Part shown: one piece after another, positions 37,735 to 49,100 of the stretch
Numbering within the stretch: the stretch's first letter is position 1
Layout: every line of letters begins with the position of its first letter
Source of the DNA: Rhizophagus irregularis
Taxonomy: Eukaryota > Glomeromycota > Glomeromycetes > Glomerales > Glomeraceae
Reading direction: 5' to 3'
DNA: 64,000 nt
Assembly: GCF_026210795.1 (NCBI RefSeq)
Contig: NC_089444.1
Location: 4,392,501 to 4,456,500 of the forward strand
Notes under the pieces: generated by a model
Told to the model about the DNA's origin: nothing
Database searches by the model: none
Seen by the model: the letters and a program-made list of their open reading frames with translations, nothing else
Position numbers and translations under genes: made by a program

Positions 37735-40700
37735 GGCCGGGCAAAAAAAAAATTAGATTCTCGTGACATAAAATTTTAAAATTGACCCGGCCGGCCAGTT
37801 TTTTTTTTATACATGTAAAAATTTTTCATATGTAATGTTTATTATATTTTGTGTAACTTTGTAATATATAAATAAATTAAACTTGATAAATCGACCTTTA
37901 TCGATCTGTAGATCTCTTTTTCATAAAAAAATATGCCGATAATAATTGTACATGTCGTGTTTAATTCTAAAACAGTATTTGAGTGGGAAGGACTTCCCGT
38001 TAATAAAGATATGAACATACAAGAATTTTTTAAAGATGTAGTTGTTGACAAATTAAATCTGGAACTATGGAAGAAAAATTGTGTAGCATATTTTAGTCAT
38101 ACGAAAATAGGTGAAACAGAAAAAATAGGATTGGAATGCAATGCGTGGGAGACTGTAAATCAGTGCGGAAAATATGTAACATTTAAATTACTAAATGATT
38201 CTAATGAAATACCATCTATGAATACAATCAATGCATTCGAATTAATGAGATCTGCATCAATGCATAATTATCTTCCAGAATTTAAATTACCGGCAAAAAA
38301 TTCTTGGGAACAATTACGCATAGATTTAAATGAATTGATTAGAAGTAATGGAGGGGGTTGGATAGGAAAAGATAATGCAAATAATATTGGAAAAAAATTT
38401 GTTACTGATTTGGCAAAATCTATTTAGTGCGTTGATATTTGCTCTTATAAAACATTCAATGAGAGATTTAAAATCCCAGCTTTATTTACCAATTTTTTTG
38501 ATCGAGCACATCCTGAAAAATACAAAAGTTCAAGAAGATCATTTGATTCAGAAGAATTATAACATCATTATAAGATTTTGATGAATTACATTGAATTACC
38601 ATGGATGGAAAAACCCAAATTTGCTTGGCTAAAAGAACCTTTACTGCTTTATGCAAATAATCTTTTAAAGTATGCTGAATACTTAATTAGTCAAAGAGTT
38701 ATAACTGCAAGAAACCAAAGTTCTTTAACACCTGTAGTTGATGAAGAAAAGGCCGGATATATAGAAATTTTGGATGAAAATACATGGCGAAAACCTGAAG
38801 TAGTTAAAGAGTTTCGTATTCTTACGAAAACTTTAGAGGATTTGAAATATTGGGAACCTGTTAATATTAACCTATTTTGTCCAGTGTTGCGAAAGTAAGT
38901 TGGTAGTAATAATACATTACTATATAAATAACTTCTAATAAATAATAAATGAATTCTTATTTTTAATTAGGCAAAGATTTAGATTTGTTGAAAAATTAAA
39001 GGTGGCTTTCCCATTCAAAGTAGGAAAATACACATATCATCATGGAAATATACAAAATTCAGTTTATGTTTGGCGTATTGGTATTAATGTTAATGAACAG
39101 GATATGATTAACAAACATTATACAATTAGAAATAATTTGAAACAGACACTCCAAGTTTATCATACAAGAGCAATGAGAAAAGAATTTTTAGATACAGTTG
39201 AACTTTATATTGGAAAAGTAGAAAAAGCAAGAATGCGCTATATCTATTCTGTTTGGTTACAAGATTCAGCAGCTTCAATTAATTCAGAAACTCAAGATAT
39301 AGATGATCGTGTAGAAGTAATGTTTGAATTAGGAGATCCTGATTTAATTACGGACTTTCGTGAAATTAATGAAGGTAGATTACCTAAATATGATGTATTT
39401 TGGGAATATTCATCCAAATATTTAGAAGGAATAGCTCAAGAATCTGTTTTAGCTGTTGATGATAGAAGACATGATATATTTCAGCATCTTGCAGTTGCAA
39501 TTTCAACTTGTGATTTTCAAAATTAAGTACTTAAAATTTGTCCTCCAAATATACCAATTCCATCTGTACAATGGATTAGACTACAATTTTGGCCAAAAAA
39601 TCCAACACATAAAAGTAGTATGCAATTTACGAGTAAACTCCCAATTAAATTTATGGTGCAAGCAAGGCAATTACGTTGTAATCATGAAGATTTACATTAT
39701 GCTAGTGCTTTGTTTCGTTATCAAAAGGAAATGGCAATACTTTTACGTATGAATTCATGGTTAATTTTTATGGATGATAAACATAGATGTAAAGTAGGTG
39801 AACCAGGATATCCAGTTGCAGCTGTTGAAAGAGGGCGACAAGTAATAGTATCAAAAAATAAGGCTTTTAAAGTTGCAGATCATGATTTTACAAAGTGTGG
39901 TATCATTCCAAGTGTAACAATGTTATGTGAAATTCCTGCTACAATTGAAGAGTCATTTTATCGTGGACAAGTATATATTAGTTTAAAAGATCCTATATTT
40001 CAACCATCAGATTCATTACGCCATATGACAGAATTATATAAAATATTAAATAATACAAATGAAAATAAGCCTTATTTATTACTTTATACTGATGGAGGAC
40101 CTGATCATCGAGTTACTTATGTTCGTGTTCAATTAGCATTAATAGCATTATTTTTTGAAGTTAGATTTAGATTTGTTAATTGCTGTTAGAACTCCACCAG
40201 GTCATTCTTGGAAGAATCCAGTTGAACGTATAATGTCAATATTGAATCTTGGTATGCAAAGTATTGGTTTAATGCGTGATGAATTGAGTAATGATTTAGA
40301 AAATTTAATGAAAAAATGCAATTCTATGGAGGAAATTCGCACATATTCAAAGGATGAACCACAATTGAAAAATGAATTAATAAATAGTTTACAGGCACCA
40401 ATTAACTTAATGGAAGGTATCTTTGAACGATTATCACTAAAAGATGAGCCATTTATAACTTATAAATCAGCAACAGAAGAAGAAATTAAAGATTTATGGG
40501 AATCTTTATTAGAAATTGAAGATTCATTAAATATGGATGATAGAACAAAAAAGGATATTAAGGATAAAGTAAGTAGATTTTATTTAATATTTATTTATTA
40601 AAATAATTACTAAAAATTAATAATTAATTTTTATTTTAATAGGCTAAATTACAAGAATTTTATGACCACTGTGTTGCAAGTCACGTCATTATTTTTTTCA

Positions 40701-41581
40701 AATAAAAAAGTGTGGGGCAATTGATTGTAATATTTGTAAGCCAATAAGAAGTGATGAACTTGATTTTTCACAAGTTCATTCATTACCCGACCCAGTTCCA
40801 ATAGCTGACAAAACTAATTATAAACAATTTGAGGATGTATATGATACAATTACAACAGAGCAATATAGACCATCTTTATTAAATCAACAACAAAAAAAGA
40901 AGAGAGCTCATATAGAATTTGGTCCTACTGCTCAATTTGTAAGGAATGTTGGAATAGTAATTGAATGTTGTGAATGCAACAAATGGCGTGTATTATATAG
41001 CAAAAGCAAGTTATCTCCCTTTGAAGTATCCATTTTGGAAAGATATCTGATACCATTCAATATACATGTGGTGATTCTTTTGAAGCTTTAGTGGAAAATG
41101 TGGAACAAAATGAATCAAATATTAATGGTGATGAGAATAGTGAACATGATTATGTAGGAGAAATTTTTAAAAAAGTAAAAGTTGATGATGGGTTAATATG
41201 TAATAATCCAACAGAAATTTCTTATTATTCAAGTGGTTTATTTGAAGAAATTTGTTTTCAGTGTGGAAAAGTACCAGAAGATGAATGCGACGAATCTGAT
41301 AGACCCAATTTAAATGAAGGATTTTATTATTATTGTGATGAGTGTCATACAACAGTTTCAAGTAAAAAAAAACGTGGTAAAAATACCAAGTTTCAAGTAT
41401 CAAAAAGATCACGAAAATAATATGTTGAAATTAAAATTTTATATAATAAAACAATTAATAATTTCATTATATAAAGTCACGTGATAAAAAATTTTACTAC
41501 ATATAAAAAAAAAAAATCTTGAATTTTTGTAAAACAGACCCGGCTGGGTCACGGGAATCTAAATTTTTTTTTTGCCCAGCC
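37735..41581. mobile_element. Complete TIR transposon, 3.85 kb, TTA target duplication
   Basis: Left end 37735-37767 (GGCCGGGCAAAAAAAAAA, then TTAGATTCTCGTGAC) and right end 41548-41581 are inverted repeats with about three differences. TTA is duplicated at 37732-37734 and 41582-41584. The element carries one plus-strand transposase gene, now decayed. Confidence 0.85.
37933..41420 (+). pseudogene. D-D-E transposase of unplaced superfamily, decayed
   Basis: Starts MPIIIVHVVFNSKTVFEWEG. In-frame stops lie at 38425 (TAG, where SIWCVD-like sequence would continue), 38560 (TAA) and 39524 (TAA). Frameshifts occur near 40160 and 40690. An intron at 38895-38970 (GTAAGT...TTAG) joins in frame to KQRFRFVEKLKVAFPFKVGK. 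Catalytic candidates: Asp in FMDDKHRCKVGEPGYPVA, Asp in LLYTDGGPDHRVTYVRV, Glu in HSWKNPVERIMSILNLG. Two zinc-type motifs follow (ECCECNKWRVLYS and CFQCGKVPED...YYYCDEC). Similar uncharacterised proteins occur, from memory, in sponges and other metazoans as well as fungi. It is dead in this copy but bounded by intact ends. Confidence 0.7.
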
Positions 41582-41584
41582 TTA

Positions 41585-43244
41585 TATATGGTCAGCACCT
41601 TTTTTCCAATTCTTATTTTTAATAATAATTATTTTTCCTATTTTTCCTAATTACCATATTTTTTTGCTAAATTTTTTTTTGTTCTTTCAAGTAATATAAT
41701 CAAGTAAATGATTTTTTTTATTTGAATAAACATGTTTCACATGATGGATAAATATATTTTTTTATTTAGTAAAAATAAAATTAGTTAAATTGAAAATTAA
41801 TAAATTATAATTTTTAAATTACATAGATAATTTTTTTATCTAAATGATTAGTATAATACTTATTTTAATATTGTTCATTTCTTTTATTAATACAAGTTAT
41901 ACTACAATAAAAGCATTTAAGAAAAAATAAAAAATTGTTTTTATCATTTTATTATATAAACCAATATTATTTAATTGTAAATAAAAAAAAAATATTTACT
42001 CATACTTTGACTTTAATACCATTAAGGTGGATAAAAATGTAATCAAAGAATATGGAAGATTACAGGAGGAGAATAGGACTAGATTGCAAAATTATCTTAT
42101 TGATGTTTAAAATACCTAATCACGAAAATTTTACGTGAATTTATTAGTAAATAAAGCTTTACTATTTAGTCCTCCTTTAAATGGTTCTTATTATCTTACT
42201 TATAAGTTATAACACAATGAATAAATTGAATGGCAGCTCCCCTGCTAATAAGTCAATTTCTTGTTAACATATATATATAATTATCTGAGACTTTTTCATC
42301 CAAATTTGGACTTATGGTTAGATCAAATGCAAAATCTAACCCATAAAAATGCACTAATTAATCCATAAAAACGAACAATTTTTCACAATTTTCATAATTT
42401 TTCATTTTAAGATATGATTGTCATGCAAAAGTAATCCAGTTTCAGGAATTTCTATATCATCCCAATTGTCTTCTTCATAATTCGTTTGTTTCTTTTGTCG
42501 TGATATCATTATTTTTTTTAATCGGTGAAATACTTTTCGTAGAATAATAATCTCATTAATATATATATTTTATTATTCTGGGATATCATTTTGGCACAAA
42601 AAAATCTATCGAATTATTTGATATGAGGGTTAATTAAGTTGAAAATCAACCGCAAATTTAATAATTTGACATCTGTTTTTTTTACAAAAAAAAATAGGGA
42701 ATAAAATAAGTTTCATAATGAAATATTTTCTTTGCATTTTAGCTTGATTTTTTGATTTTTCTTTTTCTAACATTATTCATCGGAGTTTTTTTTCAGAAAA
42801 TTTTTTATAGAGGGCAGCAGTCGGATTAGTCACTCCAAAATAGTAATAATGTTTATCTCAGGCTCAATTCAACATGTATTATTATTGGCTCATACTGATA
42901 TAACGCAATAAGCGGTTACGTCGATTTTTTATTATTTTATCTTGCTATTAAATTATTCAGATTATAGTTATGTACAAGTTGATATTTGATTATCTTCTAA
43001 ACTAATATATGAAATTATCGGTCAAACAGAACCAGTGTGATCCTATAGGGAATATTTTATAAAAATATTTTAACATTATATACATATCAATATAAATATT
43101 TTTTTTAAAAAAAAAATATTATTATTTTATTCTATGATATAATATAAATAATAGGGTATAGCAATAATTACTATGTATAACTTATACGTGTTATTCATTA
43201 TAACTTTTTATATGTATAAAAAATTTATTCGTTAATTTGTAGTA
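41585..43244. other. Intergenic, mosaic of duplicated segments
   Basis: 42125-42262 is an inverted copy of 8545-8690, and 42270-42610 is an inverted copy of 32775-32989, so two dispersed segments are joined here. No gene is seen. Confidence 0.65.
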
Positions 43245-44088
43245 TGTTACAGTATTAAATTTTAATAAATAGACGCTAATTATCAAATGAAACGTATTAA
43301 AGTGTACTGTTAATAATGGTTGTATAGTGATGTAAAAACAGCACGGTGATGAACCGAAAATATATGATACATTTTTCCACTTTCATTATTCTCCTCTCTT
43401 GGTATGAATAATTTAACTTTATTTCCTAATCGGTAATTAACAATTTCATTGATGTATAAAGAATCGAAAAGCTTTAAATGTAGCAGGACACACTATTTTA
43501 ACAGCGTTATTGATGACAAATAAATGTGATGGACCAATCTAATCTCGGTTAGGAATATTTTTTCGTATGATATGAAACGAGCTTAATCATTTTTAGTTAA
43601 GGTAATAAGGTCAGAAACACTATTATCCATCTGATTCCGTCGGCAATCAGGCTTTTCTATAATTTTAATGATATTCGGGTCACAATCGCGTGAAGATATT
43701 CTGTCGGAATAGATCTAAAGCACTTTTCACTATGTGTAATATCGTTAATTACCACTCTCTTATTCTTTATAACTATAATAACTGAATGGAAATCCGTAGT
43801 ATATGGTGAGTTTGAATAAGTTAAAGGGATATGATGATTTTTCTTTGTTCTGTGATTACATTGTATTTATAATATTTGAAATATTTAAGAGAAGATGCTA
43901 ATGTATTAGGCCTATCAGCCTAAGTAACTGAATTCAACATAAAAGAACGGTCAAAATTCCAATTTCATTTCATATTCTTTAAAAAGTAATTATCGTTAAC
44001 ATTCATTAACTGTTAAGTATTCATATGATATACTAATGGTATGATAGTTAATTCATTTTTTTTTTAACAATATTAAAAAACATTTTAA

Positions 44089-44285
44089 TTCGTGATCCGT
44101 GAGTCAACTGTAAAAAATTCATTTCTGCAAATTTATGTAATTTTTTCATATTTTTTTAATACATAATATTTATTCCAAAGTTTCAAATAATTTGTTTTTT
44201 ACAATAATTTTTTCACATAATTTTTTACTTTTATTTGACGCCACGCCAGATTCCCATTTTCTGCAGATCGTTTGCAGTTGACAAA
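44089..44285. mobile_element. 197-bp MITE inserted at TTAA
   Basis: TTAA flanks both sides (44085-44088, 44286-44289). The left end TTCGTGATCCGTG is shared with the 12340-16944 transposon; the ends also share GTCAACTG in inverted orientation. In the other arm (55075-55090, complement) the site is unoccupied with a single TTAA (AACATTTTAAAGCT), which proves insertion and duplication. Confidence 0.85.
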
Positions 44286-44354
44286 TTAAAGCTTTAATTA
44301 ATAAATAATATTATCTTACCGCGTTTACCTAAATTAAAATATTACTTGTTTCAA

Positions 44355-45154
44355 CCCTATAAAAAAGGAATGTTCAGAAAACATACATAAAATAAACATA
44401 AAATGTACATTATACATAAAATGTCTATAGAATGTCCATAGAATACATAGGATATATGCAAAGGGGACTCATATACTTTTTTGTACATTTTATATACAGT
44501 GAGCCCATTTTGTATATTTTTTATATACAGTATTTTATGGACATTCTATAGACATTTTATGTATGGTGCCGGAACTCTATACTCAAAAATAAAATTGTGA
44601 TAATTATAAATTTTTCAACACTTTAATAAAATAGAATTTCAAAGAAATAAACCGGTAACTTTGTTCTACAAGACAAGTACTATTAAATTACCGGTCAGAT
44701 TTTCAAAAAAATATCTACATAAAAAGTTATACGCGTTTGAAATTTGGTTATTTTTATATGATTGGCCCAAATTTGAAACAAAAAGTCACATAAATGCATT
44801 TATTTTATAAGAATTTACATAAATCGTATTGACATTTAATTATTTTAAGGCTTAAAATGGCTTAAAATGTCCTTAATTTACTTAAAAGTCAAAATTCAAC
44901 CCCATTTTAGCTTGATTGTTCTTAAATAAATACTACTTTCTGCTTTATTCTTTAGCCGATTTCCTTTTTTTTCCTTTTTTGTACATGCTCGTATCTGTTT
45001 TTTCTCTATTTTTTGTCTAAAATTGTGAGTTTTTATTGGCTATTGTGCTTCTCACGTGATAAATTAAAAATTTGAAACATTTTTGAGTATAGAGTTCCGG
45101 TACTATATATTGTATATTTTACATATATATTCTAAACATTCCTTTTTTATAGGG
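44355..45154. mobile_element. 800-bp non-autonomous element with 25-bp TIRs, CAA target duplication
   Basis: TIRs 44355-44379 (CCCTATAAAAAAGGAATGTT, then CAGAA) and 45130-45154 differ at one position. CAA is duplicated at 44352-44354 and 45155-45157. The opposite arm of the inverted repeat has the empty site (GTTTGAACCGACGGAATG), which aligns once one CAA is removed. No coding potential. Confidence 0.9.
44569..45101. mobile_element. Nested element with perfect 21-bp TIRs
   Basis: 44569-44589 (CCGGAACTCTATACTCAAAA and one more A) and 45081-45101 are exact inverted copies, inside the 800-bp element. No clear target duplication was found. It may be a nested MITE or an internal palindrome. Confidence 0.7.
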
Positions 45155-45230
45155 CAACAGACAGAATATTTCTAGAAAAAAATCTTTAAATGTCTCGAAT
45201 CTCAAGAACAAGAATAATATTAAACCTGAG

Positions 45231-46107
45231 TTAATAAAATTTTTTAAATACTAACTTAAATTTATTAAATAATACTCTGACTATTTTCGAAAAAACTGAT
45301 TAATTTTATTGAATAAAATTAGACAAGAAAACCATTCATTATTAATAAAATAATAAACTACTTCAAATAAATTATTTTACCTGATTCGTTTAAATTTAAC
45401 ATCAAAGCATTCTCAAACTATGAACTAAGCAATAAAAAATATAATTATTTTTCTAGTTTTTTACTCTACTAGAAGAACTCAGACATATGATCAATTTTCT
45501 AAAAAATTTTTATGGGGCTGAAATGATCTGTGTAGGCGGTCATTATTGATAGTTTAACTCTAGAGACTATGGTTCAACTGCCAATATAAATTCTTGCATC
45601 TTAGTCGTAAAAATCGCAAATTTACTTCCAAACTTAATCATGATATCATCATATCTTTGATATGTTTAAAAAATGTCATTTACTAAGAAATGTTACTTTT
45701 TTTATATTTTCTTTTAGTAAACTGTCTTATTTTATAATAATACTTGTATAATAAATAAATAATGAAATTGTTAAGCAAATAATTACATATATGGCTTATT
45801 AAATCTGGATCATCACATGAATTAGTTTTATTACTATTGTAAAATTTGTGGCTTTGATCACAATACTTAATACTTTTATGAGTTTTTCCAATACCCAACT
45901 TTTTTTAAGCCCCATAATGAATAATCAAGTTAAAGGCTTACATTAATCGCAAATAAGGCTTAGATATGTATGGCTTAGTTATTTCTTAATTATCAAGATC
46001 ATCACATGAATTAGTTTGATTTAATACGATATTGTATATAAATACTTTCACTGATCTCTTGATTTTTCTTTTTTTTTCTTTTTTTTTTAATCACATTTTT
46101 ATAATTT
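45231..46107. other. Upstream region of the dioxygenase gene
   Basis: 45770-45830 and 45955-46025 share a diverged block (TATGGCTTA...GATCATCACATGAATTAG), also seen near 27725-27785. No gene is recognised. Confidence 0.5.
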
Positions 46108-49100
46108 ATGATAATGAGCTGCTTATCTAGATCACAACAATTCGTAAGTCCAAGCACAACAAGAAGTGCACAAGTTGCTAGAGTTGTTGTTAGAGATAAC
46201 AGCAATGAACAAGCTTTTACGGTATTTATATTTTTTAATTCATTGTTTTAACATCATTTTTAAAAATCTATTTATGGGAAGATACATGGAGCTTTGTATC
46301 CTATATTTTCTCAGTGTGGAGAGTAATACTTTGAAGTCCGAGTTATTTATAGACAAGTAGTATTATTCAAAAACATAATATATTTTTAAAAATGGATTAA
46401 TGTAATAGTATCAAACAATTAAATTGAATGTAACTAATTATTTCTTTTCTTAATAATATAAAGCCTACAATTTCTAGAACATTGAGAGAGACATTATTTA
46501 CCCAGGGGAATACAAGAAAATTAAATGATGATGATTTTAAGTTATATAAGGATTCATCAGGATGTGCTAGTTTAAGATGTGAAAATGATCTGATATCTGT
46601 TCACCAAAATCAGATTGATGATGTTGTTGATTTTGAGACCTTTAATAAATTAAAAGAATTTAGCTCCAAAGTTCAGAATTTGGAGGAGGAAATTAATTCT
46701 AAATTAATAAAATTAAAAAATAACATCACCACAAGCAGCAACAGCACAAGCAGTACCACCACCGCCACCACCACTACCACCACTAGCAGCAACAGTACAA
46801 GCAGTACCACCACTGCCACCACTACTACCACCACTAGCAGCAACAGCACAACCACCACTACCACCATCAATAATAAATCAAAAAAAATCCACAAAGACAT
46901 TGATAAACTAACAAAAAATATTGTTGATCTTGTTGAAAATATCATGCCGCCTACGTTTTTGCAGTCATTACTCATAATGCCAAAAGATCAGCTTCAATTA
47001 TATAAATTACATAAAGTAGTCCTATATGAATATAATAAATATATTGATGAAGTGTATGTATCAGTTAATAATATATCCAATAGATTATCAACATCTGATA
47101 ATTATTCTTATGTGAAAAATAAGGAAAGGAAAAGTAGAAATTTATTTCCCTCCTTTAAAAATAAATTAAATGATATATTATTAAAACATGCAGATAAATT
47201 TGGATTTGTCGGTTATCAGGAGCAGTATCACCCAGAAGCATCGTCATCATCATCACAGCCCTCACAGCCAGCATTATCATTACACCAGGAACATAAAAAC
47301 AAAAAACTATTAAAAAAAGTCAATAAAAAAAAATAAGATATATGCATAACCTGTTATATAAAGAATATAAAGAATATAAAGAAAACAATCCGAATGATAT
47401 CAATTTGGATTTAAAAGAATATCCACCAGTTGTTATAAATCAGATTGGAGAAAAAAATAAAGATCTTAAAACGGTGGATTCTATTTCTATGCATTATGAT
47501 TTATCTAATTTTAAAACAATTGAAGGTATATATATTAATTAAATTTGTATTTGAATTTGTTATATTAAATTAACCATCATACTATTTAGGTAATTATCAT
47601 TGTATAGATGAGAACAAAGCAACTTTATTTCGTCTATTTGAAGTTCCAAAAGAAAAAGAGCAGCTGATTGTAAATGCAGATCATGCTGTTCAAACATATT
47701 GGACTCATATTCACAATGATTTCAACCATGCTCCACCAAAATTTAAAGGTTTTAATTACGAATCTCAAGGTAAAATACATGATTATTACTTATGTTTTAT
47801 TTCGTTAAATTAATTAAACTAATCAAAAGTTCTATCAGATTCAGGAACACAACCCTTTACACAGCACTTTGGGATTTTTCAAAGCAATAATAAATTTGTA
47901 TACCAATCCCAGGATTATATGTGTAAAGTTAAGAATGATGAATATTTTAATCATTCTTGGTATGTTTTTATTCATTTTTATTTGATTTTTTTTATAATAA
48001 TTTGGCATTTTAAACATTACTATTTTATAATATTTAATAGTTGCGTTGACAAAATGCTATATGAAATTAATGAGGTGGCAGATTATATCGCAAATATAAT
48101 GGAATTTTATTATCCATCAATGTATAGAAATTTAAGTAATCTTTGCTTTCCACCGCAGGTAAATAATTAAAAAATATCATTATTTTCATAAATTAAATAC
48201 TTAATTTTTGGTTTATTATAAAGGGAAAAATTTTGCATCGCGCCCTGCGATTTTCTAAAATTACACTTCAGGGGTGCGATACCAACATATTACAGCTTAA
48301 AAATAATTTTCATTACATGCGATACATAAATATGTCACTTTATTAAATTTATATTATATTTTACATTCTACAATAAAAAGTAATTACAAATTACATACAA
48401 TATTTATTGTTGGCGTTCTTTAAGTTTGTCATTCTTATGATATGCTGCATTGTGACCGCACTGTCCACATATAAGACATTTATATGTATTTCGGCTTGAA
48501 CAACCACTTTTACTACTTTCTCCCTTTTCATGCTCAATACTACTTCTATATCTCTTTGTTGGAGGACGGCCTTTAGTTTTAGCTTTTAGTGGATTTTGAA
48601 TATTTCCAAGTTCTTGAAATTCATTACTTATATTGGTTGATTCATTAATATGATTTTGTTCCATTTCAATTTCTGTATTGCTTTCTGAAATCATTTCATA
48701 GTTTCGCTTCTTTTTATTGATATAATCTTGTAATATAAGTTCCATTTCGTTATCATTAGATTCAAGTGCAAGTAAAGTAGCTTCACGGGCCATACCCCAT
48801 AATTTACCATACTTTTTTCTTTTTTCAATAGCTTTCTTCATTATAGGTACAGTTTTTGGAATGGTATTAGCTTTACGAGTTGGAATCCTTATTTCTAAAT
48901 CATTATTAGTATTATTTTCCAGGTTTTCATTTTCATGAAGAAAAATTAATCCAGTTTCTTGCGTCAATGGTTTTTCTTGATAAACATCTTGATACCATCT
49001 TTCTGGAATCATTGAAATATGAAAACCAGCAACTTTTGAAAACATCATTATGCGTAAATAATGATGGCAAATTATACCCCTTGATATTGTGGTTAAACAT

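Larger units (their letters stand above)
43245..45230. repeat. Left arm of a large inverted repeat
   Basis: Matches the complement of 54995-56315 along its length, including CACAATCGCGTGAAGAT, ATAGATCTAAAGCACTTTTC, CGCGTTTACCTA and TCTTTAAATGTCTCGAATCT. Extra blocks in this arm are the 197-bp TTAA MITE and the 800-bp element. Confidence 0.85.

Noticed and set aside
46673-46975. Val/Leu-rich antisense open frame
   Set aside because: Shadow of the Ser/Thr repeat tract in the dioxygenase gene.
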